This document shows, in pieces, positions 21,541 to 32,025 of a stretch of DNA of 64,000 bases. The translations under genes were made by a program, and so were the position numbers. The first letter of the stretch is position 1; every line of letters starts with the position of its first letter. The stretch is from Bryopsis sp. KO-2023. Taxonomy: Eukaryota; Chlorophyta; Ulvophyceae; Bryopsidales; Bryopsidaceae. The DNA lies in assembly GCA_030272585.1 (NCBI GenBank), contig BSYQ01000002.1:8246001-8310000 (forward strand), given 5' to 3'. The notes under the pieces were generated by a model. That model worked only from the letters and a program-made list of their open reading frames with translations. It was not told the DNA's origin and searched no databases.

Positions 21541-24342
21541 TTTTCTATTAATCAAATTTTCTGCTGCTGGTCCACCCCAACTTTTGATTCATTGGGGAGA
21601 CCCACCACAAGGTCAGCGGCGGCGTTCAAGAAAAGGATGTGAAAAAGAAACAAAAAAAAAAAGGAAAAGAAAAAGTGATACTCAGAAGGGTGTGGATCTA
21701 TTTTCGTCAGCCTCACAATTGAAACCTTAAACTGCGAGGTACGCCCAGGGTGATTGCAACGCTTAGAAAAGCATCTTTTTTTCAACCTTTTCTTTGAAGT
21801 GTGATGTAGCCATTGGCATTTTAGCCCAACAGGAGAATTTCTCAGAACTTTCTTCTCAATCCCATTCGTGCTGCTAGGTGCATGGTGGTCCATTTTTTTT
21901 TAACATTCTTGGTTTTTCTGGAGTCCACCAATTCAACCACCAAAGCTTCCTCGGTTTTTTTTCCCTTTTTTTCGGTCCGGGGGGGGGGGGGGGGTGAGAG
22001 AGGTTGGCAGCCTCAGCCTTGTGGATGTCATCCTACATCGGGAAGGAATAAAAAAAAGGGTTACGCATGTGGGTGAATTCAGAAAAACATTACTGTACAT
22101 GTCAATTGAATGCAGTAGCCACAAAACACTTTAGCGGATCTGGTGCATTTGCCTTACCTTTTTATTTTGTAAAGTTCCTATTAGTCATCTCTGTTTTGTT
22201 TCAGGGGCCAACCGAAACATGCAGAAGTGAGCTTCCTTGGAATAAAAAAGAATCCGAAAAAAAAGATTTCGAGAAAGAAAAAAGGCGCGCCCACAAGTAA
22301 TCCCTGTATAAATTTTTTCTCAAGAACGAATCTTCTTTTTATATCTTGTTCTGAATCAAAGTATTCAGAATGGCGAAGAACCGCTCCGATTTGATGCACC
22401 CCTGTCCACAGCCACAATGCAACATCTTCAGCACTTTTGAGTATAAAAATTTTCCAAAATATTCTATTTTAGGACCAGCTGTTGATATTTTGTTGGTCAC
22501 TGACCCACAAAGAAAGGAGTCCCAGGCTATGCTTTCCTGCAATTGTTTTTGCTCATTTTCCCCATCCAAAAGAAAACTTTTGATTTTCTCTATAGATGGA
22601 TGGCTGGCACTCCTTTTCTTTCTTCTCTCTTTTTTTCTTTCATTTTTTCAGCAGATGGGTGGATGAAAACTAACTTGACCTAGCCAGCCATCCGGGTTTT
22701 CCCTTTTCAGTCCTTTTGAGACGGGGCTCCTCTTGTTGCTGCCTGTAGCATGGAAAAGTCCAACTCATTTCGCCTTTTCGTTTGTTTGAAGTCCACCCCC
22801 ACTGTCGATAACTAGAAAACCATGTCCAGGCCTCTGCTACCTGAGTTTCCACATTTTCAAAACAAAATTCACATCCATCAGCAATGAATCAACAGTGGCT
22901 GGAACAATAGGTGCGAATTTAATGATTGGACAAAGGGTGGGGAGTGTTCCATTGAAAAATCAATATTCCTCAGCAAGAAGGCTGATTTCTTGCAGGTAGA
23001 AATTCTGGTGGGACAATCCATGCCACACCAATGGGTGTTTTTTCATTCCAATGTTTGTTTTTTTTCACTTTTTAATTTCACAGAAGATTTTCAGCGCTCA
23101 GTTTGTGAAGGGATTCTTGTCTTAATGAAGAAAAAGAAACATTGAACGGAAATTTCGACAAGCAATTATTTTATTCAGGTGCCGAGTGACATTCTGCCAT
23201 CAATGCCAATCAAGCAATTACCTGATCCACACACATCATTCTACTGGACCCCTTTATCTCCAAAACATGAAGAGGGCGTCAGTCATGGCCTCCACCAACA
23301 TATTTGTTGGGTTTGAATGGAGACGTAACAATTTTCACCACATATGCAATGCTTCCATGACCGACATTCTCAAGATCAGGTCCCAACACTTTTTTTTCCG
23401 ACAATTTTTCGTCCGAGTGTCGCACACCAGGTGCATCATTTTTTCACTAGCAGCCAGCTGGGAAACCCCCCCAAGAGCGGCTTGAGGGGGCGCACCTCTG
23501 CGATCGTACTACGAATCCAGCAACCCTTGGATGGCGTCTCAATCCCCTCACAGTGGAGTGGCAAAATGTCGAACCGACGCTTTATCTGGAGAAATAACAG
23601 TGGAGCGCCGCAGTCAGAAACCCCCAACGCGCGAATGAAAACAAAAATTCGACAGCAGGCCGATATTACTATGTTTTTCTCTCGATTCCATTCAGCCCAC
23701 TCGAAAACGAAATCAAAAAAGAGGGGTGAATTAAATGAAGAGGGAAAAAAAGTCGTCCCCCTTCCACTCACTGCAGAAAAATTTGATCTGACCCCCTGTC
23801 GACTAGTCGGGTCATCAACGTCGATCAATCCGACAACACCACCACCACAGTTGAAAAGAGGTGCGATTTCAGTCCACAAACAGCTTTTTCGGACGATCGA
23901 GTTTCTCTGCAGGAAACGTGAAAAAATATCGGACTGCCGCACACAGGTGGGTTCTTTTGGCGCAAGTTTCTTGTTCCGTTTTTTCAAATTTTATCGAGAA
24001 ACCCAGGCAGGGGATGGTTATAAAAGGGGTGACTCAGGCTGTAGGTTTTGTCTCTGCGATGTCTGGGGTTGGTCGTTAGGACGTTCGACTAGAATCTTTC
24101 TTTTTTTCCACTTTCGCCTACTCTCTGGTTTTTTTCGTTGTGGTTTTTCGAGAAAAATGGGACGCCGGGCGGGCGATGACCTGCTGTGGTGATGCCTGGC
24201 GTCCCAACAGCTTCTTTTTTTCTTGAAAAGACTTGCGCTCTCGTCAAGGTGAAAAATATCTTGGTTTTGACAGCATCGTTTTTTGCGGAGCAAAGGAACT
24301 ATTGATTGATCGATCAGTCCTTTTTCCGAATTGAAGGGCGCC
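21541..24342 (-). other. Divergent upstream unit of F-box gene 3 (U3), degenerate exon-like blocks
   Basis: This is the homologue, in inverse orientation, of 60,993-64,000. Reading leftwards from the F-box gene, recognisable blocks are the KVLGPDLENVGHGS segment near 23,360 (minus strand), a QQQEEPRLKR segment near 22,720, a block ending IQNK near 22,345, and an LVVELVDSRK segment near 21,920. Frameshifts and stops separate them here. Long G and A runs (21,980 and 21,650) add to the decay. Product unknown. Confidence 0.5.
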
Positions 24343-25392
24343 ATGAGCGACTTTATTCGAGTGGAATGGTACTTGCCCAGGGAGATCCTGATTGATATTT
24401 TCCGGAGAATTCCTGCTGTGTCGCTTGCCAGATGCTCCTGTGTCGCCACATCTTGGCAAGAAGTTATCAAAAAAGATTCGTCCTTAAAAAGGAAAATCGA
24501 CTTGGAGCGTGCGTGGTTGCATGAACCAATAAAGCCTATTATTCACAAGGGAAAAAGTGAGTTTTTCATATTTTGTTGTGCCAAGATGGAAGATCTCATT
24601 ACCTTGGGTGGTTATAAAAGGTTCACGGTGTTCGACTTCCACCGAAAAGAATTTGTTTTTGATTGCGAGGAGATTGACTCCGTGTTCAGTCTCTCTTTTA
24701 TGGATGGGATACTTGTGACCGGGGATCTCGAAGGTAATTTGTGTGGATGGGATATACCCACATGGAAAAAGCTTTTTTGTATCCCAATTTTCGATTCCGC
24801 TATCTATTCAATTGCGGACCTTGATGTGAATGTGGCCGTTGGGGGTGGAGATGGGGATCTTCAAATTTGGAGAAAAGGGGTGTGGGAGCCGTTCGAATCC
24901 CTTCGAGGTCACAAAAAAAGAGTTACTTGTCTCTTGTCCCATTCAAGCAATCTTTTGATCAGTGGGTCAGATGATGAGACTATTCGAATATGGAACTTAG
25001 TTGATAATGCCTGCCTTAGAGTGATTGGTGGACAGAAGAAAGGAGCGTACTCCATATGTGTTTCTGATGGATTCATTTTTTGTGGATCAAGTGATGGTAA
25101 TATTCGCTCGTGGGAACTTGAGAGCGGTGATCGTGGACAAACCTTTCGAGGTCACACACATTTTGTGACCTCCGTCTTGGTTGAACAAGGTCGGATGTTC
25201 ACGGGATCATACGATAGAACGATAAAAATATGGGATACAACAAAGGGGGAGTGTCTGAGGACTTTTGATTGTTCACAACTAGACGAAGATATCCGGCCAA
25301 GGACGAATGTGTTATGGGTCGACGATGAGAAGTTGGTGGCCGTTCGTGGTAGTGGGGATATTTGGGAGTGGGACTTTTCTCACGAGTTATGA
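24343..25392 (+). CDS. F-box/WD40 protein 3
   Basis: 349 residues, no intron. The F-box is at about 8-45 (ILIDIFRRIPAVSLARCSCVATSW). From about residue 85 there are seven WD-type blades, with WDIPTWKK, LQIWRKG, IRIWNLVD, IRSWELES, IKIWDTTK and a final WEWDFS, and GH dipeptides before three of them. A seven-blade propeller behind an F-box is the architecture of Cdc4/FBXW7-type SCF receptors. The first ~60 residues match gene 6 most closely (MSDFI.VEWYLPREILIDIF), while the remainder matches gene 8 (SHSSNLLISGS, VIGGQ, ELESGD). This one looks fully intact. Confidence 0.92.
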   Translation: MSDFIRVEWYLPREILIDIFRRIPAVSLARCSCVATSWQEVIKKDSSLKRKIDLERAWLHEPIKPIIHKGKSEFFIFCCAKMEDLITLGGYKRFTVFDFHRKEFVFDCEEIDSVFSLSFMDGILVTGDLEGNLCGWDIPTWKKLFCIPIFDSAIYSIADLDVNVAVGGGDGDLQIWRKGVWEPFESLRGHKKRVTCLLSHSSNLLISGSDDETIRIWNLVDNACLRVIGGQKKGAYSICVSDGFIFCGSSDGNIRSWELESGDRGQTFRGHTHFVTSVLVEQGRMFTGSYDRTIKIWDTTKGECLRTFDCSQLDEDIRPRTNVLWVDDEKLVAVRGSGDIWEWDFSHEL

Positions 25393-26207
25393 GCGTTGTC
25401 TTGTTGGGGAAAACTCTTTTCTGTAATGTGTCCATTGATTGTGAGATGCAACTCTAAATAGAAGCGCTGTTTTCAACTTCTCTTGACTTTTCATCCACCA
25501 AACAAATATAGCGTGTGAAATTGCTTTTTTTTATAACTTAAGTCTCCATGATTTGATAAGACACAAAAAGTAGGGTTACTTCAATCCTAAATATTCAGCA
25601 CAAGTCATAAATTTACTACTTTTTCTCAAAAAGAGTATTGCTTTTTCAAACTTTTGCAACAGTTTTGTCACCCCTACCATGCCTCCAAAGAAATTTAGTT
25701 TCGTCTCAATCAGCCAGACACCCAACACACTTAATAGCGCCAGCCTACTCATTGACTCACTACCCAGAGTCAATCATTCAATTATTGTGCCGCTCATTTT
25801 GCCCTTGCATGCTGTCTCTTCGATTAAAAACTCGAAGAGGGAGGAATTTGGATGGGGTCAGATTGTGGGCATCACCACTATCTTTTTTCCACAATCCGGA
25901 AAGACGCAAAAAAAATCAAGACCCTCGAATATAAAAAATCTCTTTCGAATTCACCTATGAGAAAAAAGGAAATATCTTTTCCTCACGGAGACAGGATGTC
26001 ACATGACGTCACAATATTTAAGCAAACAGGAGCAAATGTTCGATTCGTTCACTACACGTTTCAGTGAAACGCTCTGTTGTTAAATGTCAGAAACGGGTTC
26101 TTGGCAATCCAGGCTTTTTTGGAAACTTTTCCCCACGAAAAGAGTCTTTGAAATGTCCCAGTGTAGCCACTCTTAACTCAACTGTGGGGGGACTGCGGCA
26201 ACCCCTC
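25393..26207 (-). repeat. 3'-flank repeat of the F-box duplicon, copy 2
   Basis: This is the inverse of 3,085-3,895 and 59,112-59,963. It contains the same CTCACGGAGACAGGATGTCACATG region (near 25,982) and ends with the GGGACTGCGGCAACCCC segment. Non-coding. Confidence 0.75.
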
Positions 26208-26384
26208 TCTGGGGGGTGATCTTAAAAACTCAGTTTCTGTATACAACATCATTCTGTGCCATCTTCACTCTGTCTCCCCCCGGCTTTTCCACTTGACAAA
26301 ATGCTAAAATCAAAAATCATAGAGAGTATTTAAACAAAAAAAGGAAATCCACACAAACTGAACATTTAAGGTCAAGCCCCCAGA
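26208..26384. mobile_element. Short inverted-repeat element (MITE-like), diverged copy
   Basis: Imperfect inverted ends of about 34 bases (TCTGGGGGGTGATCTTAAAA on the left; the inverse, with several changes, on the right ending GTCAAGCCCCCAGA) bound 177 bases with no coding capacity. The same element at 58,931-59,111 has perfect ends. No clear target duplication is visible. Confidence 0.6.
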
Positions 26385-27631
26385 TATAATGACTTGGGAG
26401 TTTTTATATAATGACATTTGTTTCATATAGGAAGCTTTAGGAATTGAGTAAGTATTAGAAAACAGAATAGCAGAAAAAAAAGAAAAGAGGTGCAGGGAAG
26501 AAAGGGTTATGGAAAAGGAGGAATTCATAGATTGTGGAAAGATAGGGAAAACAACTGGCAGAGCTTGGGAAATAAATATACATTCTCAGTGATATCATAT
26601 CTACAAGGCCATCCGTCTGTCTGTCTGGCGGACTTACTGTCGAATGTATGCTAAAAAAAGTGATAAAAGGGCAGATGTAGTTCATACGTACGCTGATATG
26701 GCCTTACTCAGCAATCCTGATGTAAGCGACGTTGTCTTTATTTGAGAAAAGAAAATTAAAGAAAGCAAAAGAGAGGTTTTCATGACGACAAGAATCTCGT
26801 TGTTGCTATGAGTAGCTGACGTTTGATTTATTCTTCAAAATGAAAGAAAAAAAAAGAATGTTTTTTAGAGAGCATCTGTTGGAGATCCATGAAAAGAGTA
26901 AGAAGACAAAAAAAAGCGAGAAACAGATGGAGAGAATGTGTGTGTGTGTGGACTGGATTGTTAAGGAATGGGCGGACAATTAGTAGTGGGTGGTTGGCAT
27001 GAAAGCTCATTGATTTAGACTTGAAACGAGCCAGCCCCCAGTGTGAGCCATAGTGACCCCCTCGAGTTTAAAGGGGTTCCTGGCTCCTGGAAAGGATTCG
27101 TCTGGGGTTTCTAGGCTAGCTTGGGTGATGTTATGAGTGTGGTCAGTGGGAGGGAGGGAGTTTCAAAGGAAAAAAAAGCTCTTTTCCTTTTTTTAGAAGA
27201 GGAAGCTCTGCTGAGAGAAAAAATGTCTAGAGGGAAGTTGAACGAAAAAAGAGGAAGCAAATCCTTGGAGTAAGCCAATCAGTATATGTTCCAACCAGCT
27301 CCAACCAGCTCCAACCCGAAACCACCCAATCACCACCCATCTACTTTTCCAACCAGCTTGGAAAAGATGGCTTTGGCCGCACCCAACAGTCTGACTGACT
27401 GACGTCCCTTTCGAAGGGCATTCCACACCCCTCAGGCGCGCTGCGCCGAAACCATGGCACCCTTTGGTGCGTTTGGTTGCATACCCAAACCGCGTAAACT
27501 CGATCGAGCTTCTCCAGAACAGGAAAGCGTTTTCCTGTCCCCCGCACTCTCAACCACCTGACCCGTTGGTGGCTTTGGTCACCACGCGTGAGCATCGCGA
27601 GGACAGCGATTCGGACGACTGGTTTCGACCG
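26385..27631. repeat. Non-coding part of block B
   Basis: It matches 57,640-58,930 in inverse. It holds a short GTCTGTCTG run (26,608-26,622) and a GT run near 26,938. No gene was seen. Confidence 0.6.
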
Positions 27632-27779
27632 GGGACGTCTTCGAAGCCTTTCGGAGAGCCGCTCGACGCGCGCACCGCTCGAGTTTCTGGTGGCAGGGTG
27701 AATCATCCTTGGGGGGGTACTTGAGTGCGACATCGCTGCGTGTCATCGTTCGCCCGCTGGTCAAGGGGATCTGCTAGAG
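27632..27779 (+). repeat. tRNA-promoter-like repeat, copy b, truncated
   Basis: Box A (TGGTCAAGGGG, 27,758-27,768) is present. The sequence then stops at CTGCTAGAG, where the hAT transposon starts, and box B is missing. The missing half does not reappear on the far side of the transposon. Confidence 0.6.
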
Positions 27780-27927
27780 CAGTGTTTCCCAAACTTTTTT
27801 TTCCGCGACCCAAAGTGAAAGAGCAGACAAATTTCGCGACCCAACAACATCTCAACTTTAATCAATCAATCAATCAAATAATTACAATTTCAAACCCCAA
27901 CATCAAAACCTGTTCTATTGTTCGATA

Positions 27928-29625
27928 TTAGTGACTGATGTGCAATTGTTTTTTGTTGGACACAAGTTTCTCGATATCTAGCATCACTTTGGTCAAGGTC
28001 AAGCGTAGATCATCTTGCGGGTCCAAGCGGTTACGCAGCTTCGTTTTGATCATTGTCAAAGCGGAGAAGCCTTGTTCGCACAAGTACGTGGTGGAGAAGG
28101 GTACCAGTAGTGCCAACGGTTTCTCCCCCGCCAATGGCTTTTCCTTTGCTACTGTTGTCCAAAACTCAGAGAGCCGTGATGTTCCAAACAAGATCCGCAA
28201 ATTCCCATCATGTTGAATGTCGATGAGATCTTCTGCCACTCCATCCTCCTCCTCCAATTCCCTCACATTGACGAGAAATGGATTCCTGATCCACGCTTGC
28301 CCCATCAGTAATTGATCGTCCGGAATATAACGGTCAAAGTCGTCAATAAGTTGCTCCAAGTGACTGACCAAACTGGACTTTACATCTTCGAAATTGACGT
28401 CATCGATCCATTCATCAACGTAGCCATTCAGCGACGGAAAAGGAGCAAGTCGATCCTTTTCCATCTTCCCTTTCCACAGTTTCAGCTTTGCCTTGAATGC
28501 GACCAACCTCTCAGAGAGTGTTATGATCGTTTCATCTCGGCCTTGCATTGAAATATTCAGCTCATTGACCAATGTGAAGATATCACTCAAATAGCAAACT
28601 TTCAGCATCCAAAGTTTGTCCGAGAACTTGTCCGCCAATCTGTGGGATTTCTCTGTCAGGAATACCTCCACTTCCATCCTCATATCCACCACTCTTTTCA
28701 ACACCTTCCCTCGCGATAGCCAACGCACGTTGGAGTAGAAAAGAAGATGTTTGTACTCCGATCCGAAATCGATGCACATCTGCTCAAAAAGTCGGGAGTT
28801 CAATGCACTGCTTTTAATGTAGTTCACGATCACGATCACGTCTTGCATAACTCCACCCAGGTCATCGGAAAGACGTTTTGCTGCCAAATTCTCGCGATGA
28901 AGCAAACAATGAATGGCGTGCACATTCGCATTGACACGCTTGACACGCGCAACGAACCCGTTCCGAGCACCCAACATTGATGGTGCCCCATCAACACATA
29001 GTGCTACACAATTGTTCCAATCCAAACCTTCATCAATAAAAAATTTGTCGCACATGTTGAAAACATCTGCTCCAGTAGTCGTTGTGGTCAGTGGCTCACA
29101 GAATAAAAATTCTTCTTCAACGTCCTTGTCACCGACATAACGAGCGAAGACCATTAACTGACTCGATTTTGCGATATCCGTCGACTCGTCCAGTTGTAGG
29201 CTGAAAATTGGGCTCTTCTTCATCCTACCAACGATTTGGTCTTTCACTTCAAGTGACATCTCTTTAATCCGGCCACGCACCGTATTGTTGGACATCTGCA
29301 CAGATTGTAATTTTCGAGCAGCATCATCACCACATACGAGTTGAGTCATTTCGATGGCTGCTGGCTTCACGAGCTCTTCCCCAATAGTGTGAGCCACTTT
29401 GTGCTTCGCGATTCGAAGCGAAACATGGTATGAAGCAAGGGTCGCTTGTTTTGCTGCTTGGAGTGCTGGATTGTCAGGGGCTTCGAATCTGCTTCGCTTC
29501 AGCTCCTGTTCTCGCCTTTCAAAGTAACCTCGCTGTCGCCCAACAAGACTGAGATGCTTTTTTTCGAGGTGGCGCTGGAGTTTGTTTAGCTTCAAGGACT
29601 CTGATGACAAGACTTCGTAGCACAC
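27928..29625 (-). CDS. hAT transposase (ZBED/Buster-like)
   Basis: 565 residues from the first ATG. Just upstream the frame stays open to 29,704 and contributes a CVVC pair. With RHLEKKH at 18-24 this makes a BED zinc finger, so the true start is probably further 5', perhaps through an intron. The RNase H-like core is visible: DEST with D146, DGAPSMLG with D212, the CLLHREN segment, NVRWLSRG at 299-306, and the final catalytic glutamate in YLCEQGFSAL (E517) within the hATC dimerisation region. No stop or frameshift interrupts it. The layout resembles ZBED5/FAM200-type hAT proteins. It could act on non-autonomous relatives, but the element at 3,978-5,347 has different ends and is probably not one. 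Confidence 0.9.
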   Translation of the reverse strand: MCYEVLSSESLKLNKLQRHLEKKHLSLVGRQRGYFERREQELKRSRFEAPDNPALQAAKQATLASYHVSLRIAKHKVAHTIGEELVKPAAIEMTQLVCGDDAARKLQSVQMSNNTVRGRIKEMSLEVKDQIVGRMKKSPIFSLQLDESTDIAKSSQLMVFARYVGDKDVEEEFLFCEPLTTTTTGADVFNMCDKFFIDEGLDWNNCVALCVDGAPSMLGARNGFVARVKRVNANVHAIHCLLHRENLAAKRLSDDLGGVMQDVIVIVNYIKSSALNSRLFEQMCIDFGSEYKHLLFYSNVRWLSRGKVLKRVVDMRMEVEVFLTEKSHRLADKFSDKLWMLKVCYLSDIFTLVNELNISMQGRDETIITLSERLVAFKAKLKLWKGKMEKDRLAPFPSLNGYVDEWIDDVNFEDVKSSLVSHLEQLIDDFDRYIPDDQLLMGQAWIRNPFLVNVRELEEEDGVAEDLIDIQHDGNLRILFGTSRLSEFWTTVAKEKPLAGEKPLALLVPFSTTYLCEQGFSALTMIKTKLRNRLDPQDDLRLTLTKVMLDIEKLVSNKKQLHISH

Positions 29626-30277
29626 GACGCACTGATAGTGAAGCTTGTGAACGTGGGTGACGCAGTAGTGGTTGGCTGTGTTGGTTGGATTCGTGATAAC
29701 TTGCGGTTAACGCAAGTATACTTGTGGAGTCTGTGGTTAGACAACTCTCTAGCTAGCGCGGTTGTAACGCTACTAGAACACTTGGGTGGAAGTGATTGCG
29801 TCAGACAAACACTTAAACAAAACACACACACACAACACACAAGCGGGCACACACCATTCCCACGAATCCCGATTCTTAAAGTAAGAGTCAAATAACAATG
29901 AACGAGCGTAGCTTATATACTAGAAAGTGTAGTACACTGACGGTGCCGGAGTCCTCTCCGTCTTACTCGCGTTCGAACACGCGTCAGTGTACTACGAACA
30001 CCCTCGGCTCTAACCTAAGTAACCTCGGCGCACTCAGGCGCACTCTAAGTCACACCGACGCTCAAAAACACTAACACGCACTGTGGCTTGACTTCTCCTC
30101 GCTCGGAAATGCTGGTGAATCCAACGTTGAGGAACCCATCTTTGTGACTGCGCTTTGGCATGATGCGACTTGGGGGGGAACGAAAAAAACGAATTGTGGA
30201 GTGCAAAACGACGTCGAGAACGTCACAATGACACGCGGCCTTTCCACCAGGAGCAGAGCGCAAATCGAGTTTAGTAA

Positions 30278-30397
30278 TTCAAAATCGCGAATTTGGGGTC
30301 GTGAGTCGTTAAACATAATGGAAATTGTTACAGGCGCGCGCTAGTAATAGTTTCCATTGTGTTTAGCGACTCACGACCCCAAATTCGCGATTTTGAA
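30278..30397. repeat. 47-nt-arm hairpin inside the hAT transposon
   Basis: Arms at 30,278-30,324 and 30,351-30,397 are inverse copies with only two differences, separated by 26 bases. The hairpin lies about 90 bases inside the transposase-upstream end. It could be a regulatory or transposase-binding structure, or a nested foldback insert. Confidence 0.8.
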
Positions 30398-30483
30398 AAC
30401 AAGGAACTGCGACAGTTGGCGACCCATCAAGAACGGCCTCGCGACCCACTTTTGGGTCGCGACCCATAGTTTGGGAAACACTG

Positions 30484-30981
30484 GACTACGGCGTCGGATT
30501 ATCCGTGTTTCCGTGAAAATGAGAGGCAACTGGAGTAAGGCAAATGACCGGACGTGAGATGGTCCAACGGAACGCTTCACCTAAAAAACTGTTACAAACG
30601 TGCATATGCCAGACCAAAGTCTATTGCAATATAGTCCACACGAGGAAATAGTGATGGAAAACAAACAAAACAAAACCGCCACCCCGCAACGTCAATGCGC
30701 ACCCATATTCGCATTTTCGTCAAGTTGGTTGAATCTTTATTGCGCCAACAAAAGCACATAATAACTTATTCGGGAGGAGTATTTGGAAGTGGGGAGCTCG
30801 ATTACTTGATAGTTTCTTTAAATCACGGAGGCTTGAAATATTACAAAAATCAAGCAGACACGAGATACTTAGCCAGTCAATAAGAAGCTAAAACCGTCCA
30901 AAAAGGACACTCTTCTTTCAACTTACGCCTCTCAATAGATGAACGGGTGATGCAAAAAAATCATAATAAACAAGAGAATGC
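30484..30981. other. Intergenic, no gene recognised
   Basis: Sequence between the hAT transposon and the stop of F-box gene 4. It shares no obvious similarity with the other F-box 3' flanks apart from a few short AT-rich words, so the usual 3' repeat is absent here. Confidence 0.4.
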
Positions 30982-32025
30982 TCACAGGCCCTTGGAAAAA
31001 TCCCACTCCAAAATCTCCCCAAGACCACCAACGGCCACCAAGTTTTCATCATCAACCCATATACCTTCTATCGCTTCTTGCTCCCTATTGTACCAACAAT
31101 CTAGGGTCCGCACACATTTGCCTTTTATAACATCCCATATTTTTATCGTACCATCGTCAGCCCCTGTGAACATCCGACCTTCTTTGACAACGACAGAGTT
31201 CACACGATTGGTGTGACCTCGAAAGGTTTGCACGTGCTCACCGCTTTCGCATTCCCACGAGCAAATATTACCATCATATCCTCCACAAAAGATGAGTCCA
31301 TCAAAAACACTCATGGATGATACTCCGAGTTTTTGTCCACGAATCACTCCAACGCAAGCATTATCAACCAAGTTCCATATTCGTATAGTCTCGTCGCATG
31401 ACCCACTGATCAAGAGGTTGCGCGGTTGGGGCAAGAGGCAATTCACATCCCGTCTATGACCTTGAAGAGATCCAACCAGCTCCCACACTCCTTTTTTCCA
31501 AATTTGAAGACGCCCAAGTTCACCCCCAATGGCCACGTTGTCGCCAAGGTCGGCTATAGACCAAATTGCTGAATCGAAAATTCGAACGTGGAAAAGCTTT
31601 CTCCACGTTGATATATCCCATCCACTCAAGTGCCCACTTTCAGCCCCGGTCACAAGCATCCCATCCATGAAAGAAAGACAAATCAGATCGTGAATCTCCT
31701 CAGATTCAAAAACAAATTCTCTTCGATGGAAGTCAAACACCTTCAACCTTTCGTAACCACGCAAGGCAATCAAATGTTTCATCTTGGCACAACAAAATGT
31801 AGGAAAATAATTTTCGTCATTGTGAATAACGGGCTCTATCGGTTCATGCAACCATGCACGCTCCAAATCGATTTTCCTTTTAAAGGACGATTGCTGATTT
31901 GTAACTTCTCGCCAAGCTGTGGTCACGCAAGAGCATCTCGCAAGCGATATAGCAGGAATCCTTCGAAGAATATCGACCAGAAGCTCCCCGGGCAAGTCCC
32001 ATTCGACCGGGACATAATCGCTCAT
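30982..32025 (-). CDS. F-box/WD40 protein 4
   Basis: 347 residues, intact. The F-box is LLVDILRRIPAISLARCSCVTTAW. Blades end in WDISTWRK, LQIWKKG, IRIWNLVD, ICSWECES, IKIWDVIK and LEWDFS. The QGH and RGH dipeptides precede blades four and six. The N-terminal motif (YVPVEWDLPGELL) is intermediate between the gene 1/8 and gene 3/6 types. In the central blades it shares VWELVGSLQGH with gene 1. Likely an SCF substrate receptor. Confidence 0.92.
   Translation of the reverse strand: MSDYVPVEWDLPGELLVDILRRIPAISLARCSCVTTAWREVTNQQSSFKRKIDLERAWLHEPIEPVIHNDENYFPTFCCAKMKHLIALRGYERLKVFDFHRREFVFESEEIHDLICLSFMDGMLVTGAESGHLSGWDISTWRKLFHVRIFDSAIWSIADLGDNVAIGGELGRLQIWKKGVWELVGSLQGHRRDVNCLLPQPRNLLISGSCDETIRIWNLVDNACVGVIRGQKLGVSSMSVFDGLIFCGGYDGNICSWECESGEHVQTFRGHTNRVNSVVVKEGRMFTGADDGTIKIWDVIKGKCVRTLDCWYNREQEAIEGIWVDDENLVAVGGLGEILEWDFSKGL

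Larger units (their letters stand above)
21541..27779 (+). repeat. Block B, inverted duplicate of about 57,500-64,000
   Basis: Order is preserved in inverse at 57.5-64 kb: the upstream unit, F-box/WD40 gene (3 against 8), 3' flank, a 177 bp inverted-repeat element, a GTCTGTCTG microsatellite, a stretch with THTHSLH-like simple sequence, and the tRNA-promoter-like repeat. The block ends abruptly at 27,779, where a hAT transposon begins. Confidence 0.85.
27780..30483 (-). mobile_element. Autonomous-type hAT transposon
   Basis: Perfect 16 bp terminal inverted repeats CAGTGTTTCCCAAACT (27,780-27,795) and the inverse at 30,468-30,483 bound 2,704 bases. A long hAT transposase frame lies inside on the minus strand. 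The ends match the usual hAT start CAGTG. The flanking octamers TGCTAGAG and GACTACGG both fit the nnnTAnnn preference of Buster-type hAT elements but are not identical, so a clean target duplication is lacking. Confidence 0.92.

Noticed and set aside
23344-24192. 282-residue plus-strand frame upstream of F-box gene 3
   Set aside because: The homologous units at 32 and 61 kb do not keep this frame open, and the sequence has no domain pattern.
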